NCBI RefSeq assembly: GCF_031884435.1
Contig: NZ_CP134779.1
Location: 4,340,001 to 4,404,000, forward strand
Length of the DNA: 64,000 bases
Origin: Bosea sp. 685
GTDB taxonomy: Bacteria > Pseudomonadota > Alphaproteobacteria > Rhizobiales > Beijerinckiaceae
Direction: 5' to 3'
Below the pieces are notes generated by a model. The model was not told where the DNA came from and made no database searches. It saw only the letters and a list, made by a program, of their open reading frames with translations. Positions 52,402-62,355 of this stretch are shown here, piece by piece. Within the stretch, counting starts at the first letter, position 1; the number at the start of each line of letters is the position of its first letter. The position numbers and the translations under genes were made by a program.

Positions 52402-52824
52402 CTACCGCACGACCAGGACAGAGCATTTCGCCCGCCGGACGATGGTCGAGGCGTTGGAGCCGATGACATAGGCCAAGATGCCGGGCTCATGCGAGCCGAT
52501 GACGATCAGGTCGGCGCCGCTGGCGTCGGCCTCGGCCAGAACCTCGCCATGGACGGAGCCGACCAGCACCTTGGCCGAGACCAACTCGGGCGGCAGCGGC
52601 ACGGCGGCGGCAATGGTGGCGAGCTTCGCCTCGGCGTCGCTCTGCTGCTCCGAATCGAAATCGGCCGGCACGAACTCCATATAGGTGATCGGTACGAGCG
52701 AGCGGACATAGACCAGCCTGATCGTGCCGCCGGACGTTTCGGCGAAGGCAACAGCCGCGGCGATCGCGGGATCGGCCAGATCGGCCTCGGCGAGATCGAC
52801 AGGAACCAGAATCGATTTGTACAT
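52402..52824 (-). CDS. Universal stress protein (UspA family)
   Basis: A 140-residue UspA-fold protein from ATG 52824 with a ggaga ribosome-binding site. YKSILVPVDLAE is the N-terminal strand. GADLIVIGSHEPGILAYVIGSNASTIVRRAKCSVLVVR contains the G-2x-G-9x-G(S) ATP-binding pattern, though HEP replaces the common HGR. It would bind ATP and contribute to stress survival in the cytoplasm. Confidence 0.92.
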   Translation of the reverse strand: MYKSILVPVDLAEADLADPAIAAAVAFAETSGGTIRLVYVRSLVPITYMEFVPADFDSEQQSDAEAKLATIAAAVPLPPELVSAKVLVGSVHGEVLAEADASGADLIVIGSHEPGILAYVIGSNASTIVRRAKCSVLVVR

Positions 52825-53017
52825 CGCATTCTCCTGGTTGTTGGCGTCGTGACGTCCTGCTTTCGCGACCGCATCATACCACGATCCGCTGCGAACCACG
52901 CATGTGCATGGGCGCCATGACGGAACGGAATTGACGCTCCCGCGCCCGGCCTTAAGAGTACCGCGGCACGCTAGAGGCTGTTCCTCTACTAGGCTGTTCC
53001 TCTTGCCAGGCCGTCCG

Positions 53018-54256
53018 ATGATCGACGCCCCTTCCGCCCCGCGCGGCTTCAGGACGCTCCTGCAATCCCCGACCGTCTTCCTGATGGTGTTGGCCTTCGT
53101 GAACTGGCTCGGTTTTGCCAGCTGGAACGCCCTGATCAATAATTTCTCCAAGGAAGCCGCCGGCTTCACCGGCCAGGATATCGGCATCCTGCAGTCGGTG
53201 CGCGAGATTCCGGGCTTCCTCGCCTTCACCGCCATCATCCTGTTCTGGATCATGCGCGAGCAGATGCTGGCCTATCTCAGCCTGGTGACGCTCGGCATCG
53301 GCATCGCCATCACAGGCTTCTATCCGACGCTGGGCGGGCTGCTGCTGACCACGACCGTGATGTCGCTCGGCTTCCACTATTACGAGACCTCGCAGCAATC
53401 GCTGCAGCTCCAGCTCCTGCCGAAAGCAGAAGCGCCGCGGCTGCTCGGCAAGGTCGCCGGCGCGTCCGCGATGGCACAGCTCCTCGCCTTCGGGTCGATC
53501 GCCGTGGTCTGGCGGGTTTTCCAGCCGGGCTATGTCGTCGTCTTCATGGTCGCGGGCCTCGCCACGGCGACGTTGGCGTTGGTGGTCTGGCTGCTGTTTC
53601 CGCGCTTTCAGGGCACGATTCCGCAGAACAAGGGCTTCGTGCTGCGCAAGCGCTACTGGCTCTACTATGCGCTGACCTTCATGTCGGGCGCGCGCCGGCA
53701 GATCTTCATGGCGTTCGGTGGCTTCCTGTTGGTCGAGCGCTTCGGCTACGACGTCTCGGCCACGGCGACGCTGCTGCTGGCGACCTATGGCATCAACACC
53801 TTCATGGGGCCGATGCTCGGCAAGCTCGTCGGGCGGGTTGGCGAGCGCGCCACGATCCAGATGGAGAACGTCTCGCTGGTCGCGGTCTTCGTCGGCTATG
53901 CGCTGGCGAGCCGCGGGCATTTCGCCGAACTGGGTTATATCGTCGCCGGCTCGCTCTTCGTCATCGACGGCATCTTCACCACGCTGATGCTGGCCCAGCG
54001 CACCTATTTCCAGAAGATCGCCGATCCCGCCGACATCGCGCCGACTTCGGCGGTCGCCTTCACCATCAACCACATCGCAGCGGTCTTCCTGCCGGTGACC
54101 TTCGGGCTGATCTGGATCTACGACCCGGCAATCGTCTTCATCATCGGCGCAGGCGTCGCGACCGTGTCGCTCTCGCTCGCCTTCCTCGTGCCGCGCCATC
54201 CAGCGCCTGGCAACGAAACCACGATGACGCAGGCCGTTCCCGTCGCCGCGGAATGA
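53018..54256 (+). CDS. MFS transporter
   Basis: A 412-residue membrane protein from ATG 53018, with about twelve hydrophobic segments. LMVLAFVNWLGFASWNALINNFSKEAAGFTGQDIGILQSVREIPGFLAF opens the first domain, and RYWLYYALTFMSGARRQIFMAFGGFLLVERFGYD starts the second. HYYETSQQSLQLQLLPK and the GARRQIF segment are the most distinctive motifs. The arrangement is that of the major facilitator superfamily; the substrate is unknown. It converges on the ferredoxin gene. Confidence 0.88.
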   Translation: MIDAPSAPRGFRTLLQSPTVFLMVLAFVNWLGFASWNALINNFSKEAAGFTGQDIGILQSVREIPGFLAFTAIILFWIMREQMLAYLSLVTLGIGIAITGFYPTLGGLLLTTTVMSLGFHYYETSQQSLQLQLLPKAEAPRLLGKVAGASAMAQLLAFGSIAVVWRVFQPGYVVVFMVAGLATATLALVVWLLFPRFQGTIPQNKGFVLRKRYWLYYALTFMSGARRQIFMAFGGFLLVERFGYDVSATATLLLATYGINTFMGPMLGKLVGRVGERATIQMENVSLVAVFVGYALASRGHFAELGYIVAGSLFVIDGIFTTLMLAQRTYFQKIADPADIAPTSAVAFTINHIAAVFLPVTFGLIWIYDPAIVFIIGAGVATVSLSLAFLVPRHPAPGNETTMTQAVPVAAE

Positions 54257-54265
54257 GCGAAAGAG

Positions 54266-54589
54266 TCAGCCCTGCCGGGCCGGCGTCCGCACGATCAAGC
54301 CGTCGAGATCGTCCTTGACCCTGATCTGGCAGGACAGCCGCGAGGTCGGGCGCACGTCGAAGGCGAAATCGAGCATGTCCTCCTCCATCGACTCCGGATG
54401 GCCGGTCTTGGTGGCCCAGGCGTCATCGACATAGACATGGCAGGTGGCGCAGGCGCAGGCGCCGCCGCATTCGGCCTCGATGCCGGGAATGCCGTTGCGC
54501 ACGGCGACTTCCATCACGGTGGAACCGGTCTCGCCCTCGACGGTCCGGCTTTCCCCTTGAGCGTCGATGAAGGTGATCTTGGGCATCAT
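54266..54589 (-). CDS. 2Fe-2S ferredoxin, adrenodoxin type
   Basis: A 107-residue ferredoxin. The cluster cysteines are C41-x5-C47-x2-C50 (CGGACACATC) and C87 (SCQI), the adrenodoxin/rhodocoxin spacing. VYVDDAW and [18 protein letters not shown] match the family. It transfers electrons to a cytochrome P450 or to Fe-S assembly; no such partner is adjacent. Confidence 0.94.
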   Translation of the reverse strand: MMPKITFIDAQGESRTVEGETGSTVMEVAVRNGIPGIEAECGGACACATCHVYVDDAWATKTGHPESMEEDMLDFAFDVRPTSRLSCQIRVKDDLDGLIVRTPARQG

Positions 54590-54619
54590 GAACTCCAGCG
54601 GGCGAATGACGCGCTCCGC

Positions 54620-54782
54620 TTAGAGCATTTCCAATAGTCGAGGAAAGGACTTTTCCAACAGGAGCGGAAAGGGGCCGGAGCGTTTTCGAGCGAAGTGGGC
54701 ACCGGTTCGCGTGAAGAAAACGCGTTAGAGTAAAAACCAGAGCGGTTGAACGACCCAATCGGATCGGAAACGGCTCTGGCGT
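54620..54782. repeat. Hyphomicrobiales-type intergenic repeat
   Basis: The 213-bp gap 54590-54802 contains tagagcatttccaatagtcg, gcgttttcgagcgaagtggg with its facing cgcgtgaagaaaacgcg, and a closing pair agagcggttgaac / gaaacggctct. Each can form a hairpin. This type of sequence is common between genes in the order. The convergent ferredoxin and Hpt genes are not affected. Confidence 0.6.
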
Positions 54783-54802
54783 TACTCAGGAGTTGATGCC
54801 GC

Positions 54803-55141
54803 TCAGGCCGCGCAGTCGAGCCGTGAGATCGCGGCGCGCGCCTCGGCGGCGGCCAGGGCCAGGGCGTCCATCGCGGTTTCCGTCCGGCGCGAATCCGGTT
54901 CGGCCAGATGCTGCTCGATCGCGTCGGCCGCATCGGCGACCTGCCAGGCTCCGATGGCGCGGGCCGCGCCCTTCAGGGTATGGGCTGCGTCCATCCGGGT
55001 CTGGGCGTCGGCGCCGGCATGGATGGTGCGCAGATGGCGGACGCATTGCTGCGCGAAGAGGGCGAGAAGCTCGCGCTCCAACGCATGGTCGCCGCCGGTC
55101 TGGCGGGCGAGATGAGCGAGGTCGATGGCGGTCTGGGGCAT
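54803..55141 (-). CDS. Hpt-domain phosphotransfer protein
   Basis: From ATG 55141 the product has 112 residues. DAAHTLKGAARAIGA contains the phosphoaccepting histidine (residue 54) in the HxxKG motif. The rest is helical and the protein is just one Hpt domain. It would relay phosphate between response regulators and histidine kinases. No kinase or regulator gene is adjacent, so it is an orphan. A TTG at 55198 is a less likely start. Confidence 0.88.
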   Translation of the reverse strand: MPQTAIDLAHLARQTGGDHALERELLALFAQQCVRHLRTIHAGADAQTRMDAAHTLKGAARAIGAWQVADAADAIEQHLAEPDSRRTETAMDALALAAAEARAAISRLDCAA

Positions 55142-55408
55142 TTCAGGCTCGAGGCGATGACGTTCGGAGAGCCGCGGATGCGGCGGTTCTAGCTGCAAAC
55201 AAGCGCCATCATGGTGAACGAGGCGTTAACGACGTTTGTGAATCAGCCACTCAAATGGGTTCCCATCACCAGGTGCGTCCACTACCCTTCACAACTGGTA
55301 AATGATGGGCGCAGTGTCCTTCCGTAGCGAGAGAGCCAGAGGCGGCTCGCGATCGCGGCGAAGGCACGAGCGGGCGCCCATCGGCAGTGGCGTAGCGAGG
55401 CGGCAAGC

Positions 55409-58400
55409 ATGACCCGGCAAAAAAAGCTCCAAGACCCGACCGAAGCCGCGATGTCGGCGATCGAAGAGGCGCTGCGGCTGGACCAGCCGAAGGACGACGC
55501 CGAGACCGGCACGGCAGCCGAGCCCAAGCTGCCCATGACCGCCGACACCGATTTGAAGATCGAGCTTCCCCGCGTCGAAACGGCTGCGCCCGTCCAGCCG
55601 CAGCAGGCTGCGCCCCCGCCGCAATCGACGCAGCGCCCGCTGATCGCGCCCGATACGAGCCGCGTCGCCAATGACGACCGGCGCGATTCGAGCTCGCTGG
55701 TCCAGGCCTTCTCCGCCCGCCCCTCCTTGCGTCCCTACTGGTTTGCTGCGCTCGCCTCGCTCGGCTGGCTCGGCGGCGCCTTCTTCCTGCTGGTCAGCCG
55801 CTACGGCACCCTCTCCAACGGCCTCTCCGAGCGTCTCACCGCCTTCGGTATCGGCGAGTGGACGCTGCTGGCGCTCTTTGCCGGCGCGCCCGTGATCTTC
55901 TTTTTCGTCCTGGCAGCGCTCTACCGGCGCACCCAGGAGATGCGCCTCGTCTCGCGCGCCATGACCGAAGTCGCCCTGCGGCTCGCCGAACCCGAGATCG
56001 TCGGCGCCGATTCCATCCTCTCGCTCAGCCAGACCATCCGCCGCGAAGTCGCCGCGATGGGTGACGGCATCGAGCGCGCGGTGGCGCGCGCCGGCGAGCT
56101 GGAGACGATCGTGCGCGGCGAGATCGCCACGCTGGAGCGCGCCTATGCCGATAACGAGATCCGGCTGCGCTCGCTGATCGACGAACTCGTGACGCAGCGC
56201 GAAGCGGTCGTCGGCAATGCCGAGCGTGTGAAATTCGCCATCAGCGGCGCCCATGAGAGCCTGTCCAAGGACCTCGACAACGCCAGCCGCGTCATCGCCG
56301 AGGCCGTCACCCAGGCCGGCGACAGAGTCACCGGCTCGCTCGGCGAAAAGGGCGACCAGATCACGCTGGCGCTGGGACGCGCCGGCGAACGCATGGTCGA
56401 CGAGATCAGCGGCCGCGGCAACGACCTTGTCGAGCGCCTGCAGATCACCTCCGGCGAAGTCAGCGAGCGGCTGGCGGGAGCCAGCGACAACCTGTCGACG
56501 CTGCTCGACGGCCGCGCCCAGGAGATCGCGACCTCGCTGGAACGCACCGGCGCCATCCTCACCGAGGGCCTGACCACGGGCGCCAAGGACGTGACCCGCG
56601 CCATCAGCGAGACCGGCACGCAGGTCGCCGATTCGCTGGCCCAGCGCGCCGAGACCGTCAACGAGACGCTGCGCCTCACCGGCGAAGGCCTCGCCAAAGA
56701 AATCTCGACCCGCGGCGCCGATGTCGCCGAGCGCTTCGAAACCTCCAGCCGCGGCATGATCGCGCTGATCGAGGGGCATAGCGAGGCGCTCGGCGCCAAG
56801 CTCGCGGAAACCGGCGAAACCCTGCGCGCCTCGCTCTCCGAGGAAGGCGAAAGCGTCACGACGCGTCTTGCCGAGGTCGGACGCGGCGTCCACGGCCTGC
56901 TCAGCCGCCAGAACGAACATATCGCCTCGCGCCTGCTCGAGATCGGCGAGAGCGTGAACAGCCTGATCGGTACCCAGGGCGAGACCCTGGTGACACGCCT
57001 GAACGAGACGGCGCGGACGGTCGACGACGTGCTGCGCGAGCGCAGCGACGCCATCATCCTGCGCGTCGACGAGGCCGGAAAGTCGATCGGCGATACCGTC
57101 AGCCGCCACGGCCAGGATCTGACCTCGCGCATCACCGAGGTCGGCGCCTCGGTCCACGGGCTCTTCACCGAACAGGGCGGCAGCCTGGTGACGCGCCTGG
57201 CGGAAACCGGCGAGACCGTCCACGCGCTGCTCGACGACCAGGCGGACAAGCTGGTCTCGCGCGTTTCGGGCGCCGGCAATGAGGCCGTCAAGCTGCTCGA
57301 TGGCCATAGCGAAACCCTGGTCTCGCGCGTCACCGGTGCGGGCCAGGAGGTGCGGGGGCTGCTCGCGGCTCAAAGCGAAGCCCTGGTCTCGCTTGTGTCG
57401 GGCGCGGGCAAGGATGTCGTCGCGCTGATGAACGAGCAGAGCGACGCCCTCGTCACGCGCGTCTCCAACGCTGGCGGCGAGACCGTCAGGCTGCTCGACA
57501 GCCGCAGCGAGGCGCTGGTGTCGCGCGTGTCCGGGGCGGGACAGGATGTCGACAGCCTGCTCGAGGCGCGCACCCAATCCCTCGTCTCGCGGCTCGGACA
57601 GGCCACGCAGGAGATCGACGTCCTCGTCGGCAAGCATGGCGATGCGCTGGTCGAGCGTCTCGGCCAGGCGGGCGAGCAGCTTCACGGCCTGATCGGCACG
57701 CAGAGCGCCGCCCTGATCTCGGGCCTGTCGGAGACCGGCTCGCGCGTCAGCGCGCTGCTCGACGAGCAGGCCGGCGCGATGACCGTCAAGGTTTCGCAGG
57801 CCGGGCTCGAAATCAAGGATCTGCTCGGCAATGAGAGCCAGGCCCTGGTGATGCGCATCACCGATGTCGGGCGCTCCGTGCATGGCGTGCTGACTGAGCG
57901 CAGCAGCGCCCTGATCACCAGGCTCGGCGAGACCGGCGATTCCGTGAACCGCCAGCTCGACGAGCAGGCGACGGCGTTGACTGAACGGGTCAAGCTGGCG
58001 ACCGACGGCGCCCGCGCCGCGCTCGACGAGCAGCAGAGCGGCTTCCTCACCCGGCTGGGCGAGACCGGCGACCAGGTCGGCGCGCTCCTGGGCGAGCAGC
58101 GCGAGGCGATGGTCCGCGATCTCGTCTCGACCGGCCGCGAGGTCCACGGCCTGCTCGGCGAGCAGAGCGAGGATCTGGCCCGGCGCATGACGGACGCCAC
58201 CCGCGCCCTGACCGAGACCATCAATGTCGATGGTCGCCATGTCGCCGAGCGCGTCACCGAGGCCACGCAAGGCCTGCGCGACACCTTCACCATCCATGCC
58301 GAGGACGCCCGGACCCTGCTCGCCGGCACCGGCCGCGAGATCGTGCTGGCGCTCACGCAGCAGGGCGGCCGCGTCAACGAGGCGCTCGCCGCCAACGCCG

Positions 58401-61078
58401 AATCGATGCTGCGTTCGGTCGAGAGCCGCTCGCAGGCGCTCAACGAGGCGCTCGCCGGCAAGCATGACGCGCTGATCCAGCTCTTCGACGCGCAGGGCCG
58501 CGAGATCACGGACGGTCTCGGCGCACGGCTCGCAGCCTTCGAGGACATCGTGCTCAACCAGGGCGGCGCGCTTGCCTCGAGGCTTGCCGACAATGCCCGC
58601 GGCTTCACCGACACCGTGACGACGCGCCTCGCCCAGGTCGAGCGCCTGCTCACCCATGAAGGCCAGGCGCTCGCCGACAAGGTCGGGGCACGTTCCAACG
58701 AGGCCTCCGAGCTCCTGGCGGCGCGGACGACCGAGGCCGCCCAGGCGATGGAACTCCAGATCCGGGTCTTCGAGGAACGCTCCAGCGCCAAGAGCGCCGA
58801 GATCGGGCAGTCGCTCGACGGGCTGATCGCGCGGATCGACGGCAATCTCGGCTCGCGGGCGACCGCGCTCAACGAGGCCCTGGTCGAGCGCACCGTCGAT
58901 ATCGCACGCGTGCTCGCCGAAGGCGGCCGCGAGGTCACCCGCGCGCTTGCGGCCAAAGCCGACGAGATCGGCGAGGTCGTGACCTCCAAGAGCGAGTCGC
59001 TGACACGCACGCTCAGCGACAAGGCCGACGCGATCAATGCGACGCTGGGCGGCCGCGCCCTGCAGATCGCCGATACGCTCGACCAAAGCGTCGCGCGCTT
59101 CGAGGAGCGGGTCGTCAACCGGCTCGACACGGTCTCGGGCACGCTCGACGTCCGCAGCCGCGAATTCGCCGACACGCTGCAGAGCAAGTCGGACGCGATC
59201 ACGGTCGCGCTCGGCACCCGCGCCGACGAATTGCGCGTCATGTTCGACGAGACCGGCGGCGGCATGCTCGGCGCGCTGAGCCAGCGCGGCGAGGCCATCG
59301 CCGGCGAAGTCGCCAGTGTCGGCCAGACCGTGGTGCGCGCCATCGAGAGCCGCGGCACCTCGATCATCGAGGGGCTGCGCGATCGCGGCGCCGAGATCAC
59401 GAGCGCGCTCGACGCCTCGTCCAATGGCCTGCGCGAGACGCTGGAATCGGGCACGCGCCTGTCAGTCGACACGCTCGTCAGCACCAACGAGCAACTGCGC
59501 GACGAACTCGGCGGCATGCTGGGACGCCTCGGCGAGGCCAACAAGCTGATGCAGCAGATCGTGACCGGGGCGAACAAGAACCTCGGCGCCGTCGAGGGCA
59601 GCCTCTCGGCTCGCGTCGGCGAATTGCAGAGCGTCGTCGCCACCGTGATGGAGGAAACCGGGCGCGCTTCCGAGCAGGTCGCGGCCCAGGTCTCGGAGCT
59701 GAAGACCTTCTCCGAGGGCACGCTTCGGCAAACCACTGCGCTCGTCGGCCAGCTCGACGACAAGGGCGCTTCGCTGACCGAGGCGACGCAGGCGAGCGCA
59801 GCCGCGCTTCATGCCGTCGCGACGCGGCTGGAGCAGGTCGAGGCCCGCGTCGGCAAGGCCCTCTCCGACCGCAAGGACACGCTGGAGGAGCTGCACGGGC
59901 TGATTGCCACCCGCACCGACGACGTGGAATCGATCACGCGCTCCTTTGCCGCCCTGATCGACGATTCGCTGAGCTCGGCTGAAGCGCGTGCGCGCCAGAT
60001 CGGCGGCGTGCTGAGCGACTCGGCCGAAGCCACGACCACGGCGCTGACGCAGCAATTCGAGCTGATCCGCGCCACGACCGGCAAGGAGCGCGAACGGACC
60101 GCCCATGCGCTGCGCTCGGCCTATGAGCAGGTCACCAACGAGGTCGGCGGCGAGCTCGCCAAGGTGACCGAACGCTTCCAGGGCGCGGCCCAGGACATGC
60201 GCTCCGTCACAGCCGACATCAAGCGCGAACTGGAAGCGACGCGCGCCGAGCTCTCGCGCGGCGTGCTGGACCTGCCGCGCGAGACGCAGGAATCGACCGC
60301 CGCCATGCGCCGCGTCGTCTCCGAGCAGATCAAGGCGCTGAACGAGCTGACCGAGATCGTCACCAAATCGGGCCGCCGCAACGACGTCACCCTCCCCACC
60401 GAGGCTCCAGCCCGTCGCACCGCCCCCGTGCAGACGGTGACGGCGCCGGCCTATACGACCGTGACGCAGGCGCGCCTGCCCACAATCAGCGAGCCGCCGC
60501 AATTGCGGCCCTCCTTCGACGCGGCGCCCCAGCAGCCCGCCCGAACCGAAGTGCGGGTCGAGGCTCCCAAGCCGACACCGGCGCCCCGGCCCGCCCCGGC
60601 CGAGGAGGCGCCGCGACGCAGCCCCGCGCCGCAGCCAGAGGTGCAGCCGCCAGCGAAGGCGGGCTGGCTCTCCGACCTGCTCAACCGCGCTTCGCGCGAG
60701 GAGCAGCCCAGCGAGGCCAGCAAGCCGACCGCGCATTCGATCGAGAAGCTCGATTCGCTCTCCGTCGACATCGCCCGGATGATCGACCATGAAGCGGCCG
60801 TCGAGTTGTGGGACCGCTACAAGCGCGGCGAGCGCAACGTCTTCACGCGCCGGCTCTACACGCTGCAGGGCCAGCAGACCTTCGACGAGATCCGGCGCAA
60901 ATACCGCCGCGACACGGAGTTCAAGGAAACGGTCGACCGCTATATCGACGAGTTCGAGCGCCTGCTCGGCGAGGCGGCCAAGGACGACCGCGACTCGATG
61001 GTGGCCAAGACCTACCTGACCTCCGAGACCGGCAAGGTCTACACGATGCTGGCCCATGCCAGCGGGCGCTTCGAGTAA
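55409..61078 (+). CDS. gpr: Growth pole ring-like giant coiled-coil protein (GPR/RgsE family)
   Basis: A 1889-residue protein. Residues 1-105 are cytoplasmic and low-complexity. Two hydrophobic segments (about 110-130 and 151-172) form a membrane hairpin. A very long helical region follows. Between about residues 470 and 930 it consists of 22-residue repeats such as LVSRVSGAGNEAVKLLDGHSET and LVTRLAETGETVHALLDDQ, the apolipoprotein A/E-type spacing. Coiled coil continues to about 1660, then a proline-rich linker. The last 100 residues are a globular domain (DIARMIDHEAAVELWDRYKRGERNVFTRRLY). This layout is that of Agrobacterium GPR and Sinorhizobium RgsE, which form a ring at the growing pole. 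The gene stands alone and ends in an intrinsic terminator. Confidence 0.85.
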   Translation: MTRQKKLQDPTEAAMSAIEEALRLDQPKDDAETGTAAEPKLPMTADTDLKIELPRVETAAPVQPQQAAPPPQSTQRPLIAPDTSRVANDDRRDSSSLVQAFSARPSLRPYWFAALASLGWLGGAFFLLVSRYGTLSNGLSERLTAFGIGEWTLLALFAGAPVIFFFVLAALYRRTQEMRLVSRAMTEVALRLAEPEIVGADSILSLSQTIRREVAAMGDGIERAVARAGELETIVRGEIATLERAYADNEIRLRSLIDELVTQREAVVGNAERVKFAISGAHESLSKDLDNASRVIAEAVTQAGDRVTGSLGEKGDQITLALGRAGERMVDEISGRGNDLVERLQITSGEVSERLAGASDNLSTLLDGRAQEIATSLERTGAILTEGLTTGAKDVTRAISETGTQVADSLAQRAETVNETLRLTGEGLAKEISTRGADVAERFETSSRGMIALIEGHSEALGAKLAETGETLRASLSEEGESVTTRLAEVGRGVHGLLSRQNEHIASRLLEIGESVNSLIGTQGETLVTRLNETARTVDDVLRERSDAIILRVDEAGKSIGDTVSRHGQDLTSRITEVGASVHGLFTEQGGSLVTRLAETGETVHALLDDQADKLVSRVSGAGNEAVKLLDGHSETLVSRVTGAGQEVRGLLAAQSEALVSLVSGAGKDVVALMNEQSDALVTRVSNAGGETVRLLDSRSEALVSRVSGAGQDVDSLLEARTQSLVSRLGQATQEIDVLVGKHGDALVERLGQAGEQLHGLIGTQSAALISGLSETGSRVSALLDEQAGAMTVKVSQAGLEIKDLLGNESQALVMRITDVGRSVHGVLTERSSALITRLGETGDSVNRQLDEQATALTERVKLATDGARAALDEQQSGFLTRLGETGDQVGALLGEQREAMVRDLVSTGREVHGLLGEQSEDLARRMTDATRALTETINVDGRHVAERVTEATQGLRDTFTIHAEDARTLLAGTGREIVLALTQQGGRVNEALAANAESMLRSVESRSQALNEALAGKHDALIQLFDAQGREITDGLGARLAAFEDIVLNQGGALASRLADNARGFTDTVTTRLAQVERLLTHEGQALADKVGARSNEASELLAARTTEAAQAMELQIRVFEERSSAKSAEIGQSLDGLIARIDGNLGSRATALNEALVERTVDIARVLAEGGREVTRALAAKADEIGEVVTSKSESLTRTLSDKADAINATLGGRALQIADTLDQSVARFEERVVNRLDTVSGTLDVRSREFADTLQSKSDAITVALGTRADELRVMFDETGGGMLGALSQRGEAIAGEVASVGQTVVRAIESRGTSIIEGLRDRGAEITSALDASSNGLRETLESGTRLSVDTLVSTNEQLRDELGGMLGRLGEANKLMQQIVTGANKNLGAVEGSLSARVGELQSVVATVMEETGRASEQVAAQVSELKTFSEGTLRQTTALVGQLDDKGASLTEATQASAAALHAVATRLEQVEARVGKALSDRKDTLEELHGLIATRTDDVESITRSFAALIDDSLSSAEARARQIGGVLSDSAEATTTALTQQFELIRATTGKERERTAHALRSAYEQVTNEVGGELAKVTERFQGAAQDMRSVTADIKRELEATRAELSRGVLDLPRETQESTAAMRRVVSEQIKALNELTEIVTKSGRRNDVTLPTEAPARRTAPVQTVTAPAYTTVTQARLPTISEPPQLRPSFDAAPQQPARTEVRVEAPKPTPAPRPAPAEEAPRRSPAPQPEVQPPAKAGWLSDLLNRASREEQPSEASKPTAHSIEKLDSLSVDIARMIDHEAAVELWDRYKRGERNVFTRRLYTLQGQQTFDEIRRKYRRDTEFKETVDRYIDEFERLLGEAAKDDRDSMVAKTYLTSETGKVYTMLAHASGRFE

Positions 61079-61102
61079 GCGCAAGCGGACGGACGAAAAC
61101 CA

Positions 61103-61129
61103 AAGGCCGCCCCAGGGGGCGGCCTTTTT
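61103..61129 (+). terminator. Intrinsic terminator of the GPR-like gene
   Basis: aaggccgcc and ggcggcctt form a 9-bp or longer GC-rich stem around cccagggg, followed by ttttt. It lies 24 bp after the stop and is the clearest terminator in the window. Confidence 0.9.
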
Positions 61130-61188
61130 CGTCTGAGCGCGGCGTCGCGTTCGCGGCCTATTGGACGAACTTGCTGGAGAACGGTCTC

Positions 61189-62280
61189 GTGTCAGTCAAT
61201 CGCCGCAGCCTTCTGGCACTGCCCCTCGCCTGTCTGACACTACGAGGCTCTCCGCTTCGCGCCGCGCCGTTGCCCCATGTCGATGACTGGCCCGGGGGCG
61301 AGTGGGATCGGACACCGCCCGAGCAGGCGGGGTGGGACACAGACATCCTGGCCCAGGCCCGGGCCTACTCACAGTCCATCGGCACGGCGAGCTTCATCGT
61401 CGTGCAGCATGGCCGCATCGTCGATAGCTGGGGCGATATCGGCCGCCGGCTGCAATTGTACTCGGTGCGCAAGAGCCTTCTGAGCGCCCTGATCGGCATT
61501 GCCGTGGCGGAGGGCAAGATCGAGCTCGACGCCACGCTGGGCTCGCTTGGCATCGATGATGTTCCGCCCGCCCTCACCGAGGCCGAGAAACAGGCGACGG
61601 TTCGACAGTTGCTGCAGTCCCGGTCGGGCGTCTACCGGCCCGCCCTCGTCGAGATGCCGAGCCAGGTCGCGCGCCGCCCCGTTCGAGGAAGCCATCCTCC
61701 AGGCACGTTCTGGTACTATAACAACTGGGACTTCAATGTTCTTGGGACGATCTACGAACGCGCTGTCGGCGCGTCGATCTTCGAGATGTTCCAGCAGCGC
61801 ATCGGCAATCCCGTCGGCATGCAGGATTACCGGCCGCGCGACGGTCACTACGTCAGAGGCGAGGTTTCGCTGCATCCCGCCTACCCGTTCCATATGAGCG
61901 CGCGGGATCTGGCGCGGTTCGGCCTGCTCTATCTGCGTTCCGGGCGCTGGCGCGACAAAGCCCTGGTCTCGCCATCATGGGTCACGGAGAGCACGACCGC
62001 CTCGTCGGAAACTTATCTTCAGTCCGGCTACGGCTATATGTGGTGGACCGGTTTCCCAAACCGGCGCGTCGCGATCATGAATCTGTCTCCCGGTGGCTTC
62101 TGGGCCGATGGGAACTATGGACAGTTCATCATCATCGACCCCGTGAACGACCTCGTCGTCGTCCACCAGACCGATACGGCCAAGGTCAATGAGCGGCAGA
62201 TGGGCCATTTGATGTGGTTGCTTCTGACCGCAGCGCACGCCGGTGATCCGGGGCGCGATCCCAACGCGACGCGCAGGTGA
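61189..62280 (+). CDS. Serine hydrolase, beta-lactamase/penicillin-binding-protein fold
   Basis: The GTG at 61189, after tggaga, gives 363 residues with a signal peptide (RRSLLALPLACLTL). The active-site SxxK is SVRK at residues 92-95, and WYYNNW holds the YxN-type motif near 181. The domain is Beta-lactamase (PF00144), as in esterases, 6-aminohexanoate hydrolases and D-aminopeptidases. GGFWADGNYGQFIIIDPVNDLVVVHQTD is the third conserved segment. It is a periplasmic hydrolase of unknown substrate. Confidence 0.88.
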   Translation: MSVNRRSLLALPLACLTLRGSPLRAAPLPHVDDWPGGEWDRTPPEQAGWDTDILAQARAYSQSIGTASFIVVQHGRIVDSWGDIGRRLQLYSVRKSLLSALIGIAVAEGKIELDATLGSLGIDDVPPALTEAEKQATVRQLLQSRSGVYRPALVEMPSQVARRPVRGSHPPGTFWYYNNWDFNVLGTIYERAVGASIFEMFQQRIGNPVGMQDYRPRDGHYVRGEVSLHPAYPFHMSARDLARFGLLYLRSGRWRDKALVSPSWVTESTTASSETYLQSGYGYMWWTGFPNRRVAIMNLSPGGFWADGNYGQFIIIDPVNDLVVVHQTDTAKVNERQMGHLMWLLLTAAHAGDPGRDPNATRR

Positions 62281-62355
62281 CGCCCTGACGCGCGGGGATC
62301 AGCGCATCCGGCGCGCTTCGAACGCTCGCTCAACCGCCCCGGAGGAAAATGACGA

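Noticed and set aside
56780..58200. CRISPR-like regularly spaced repeats
   Set aside because: The 66-bp periodicity is protein-coding (22-residue repeats) and lacks conserved direct repeats with unique spacers.
55289..59086. Long open frames on the minus strand opposite the giant coiled-coil gene (1265 and 693 codons)
   Set aside because: They arise from GC-rich codon bias and the 66-bp repeats of the real gene. Their products have no domain and no ribosome-binding sites.
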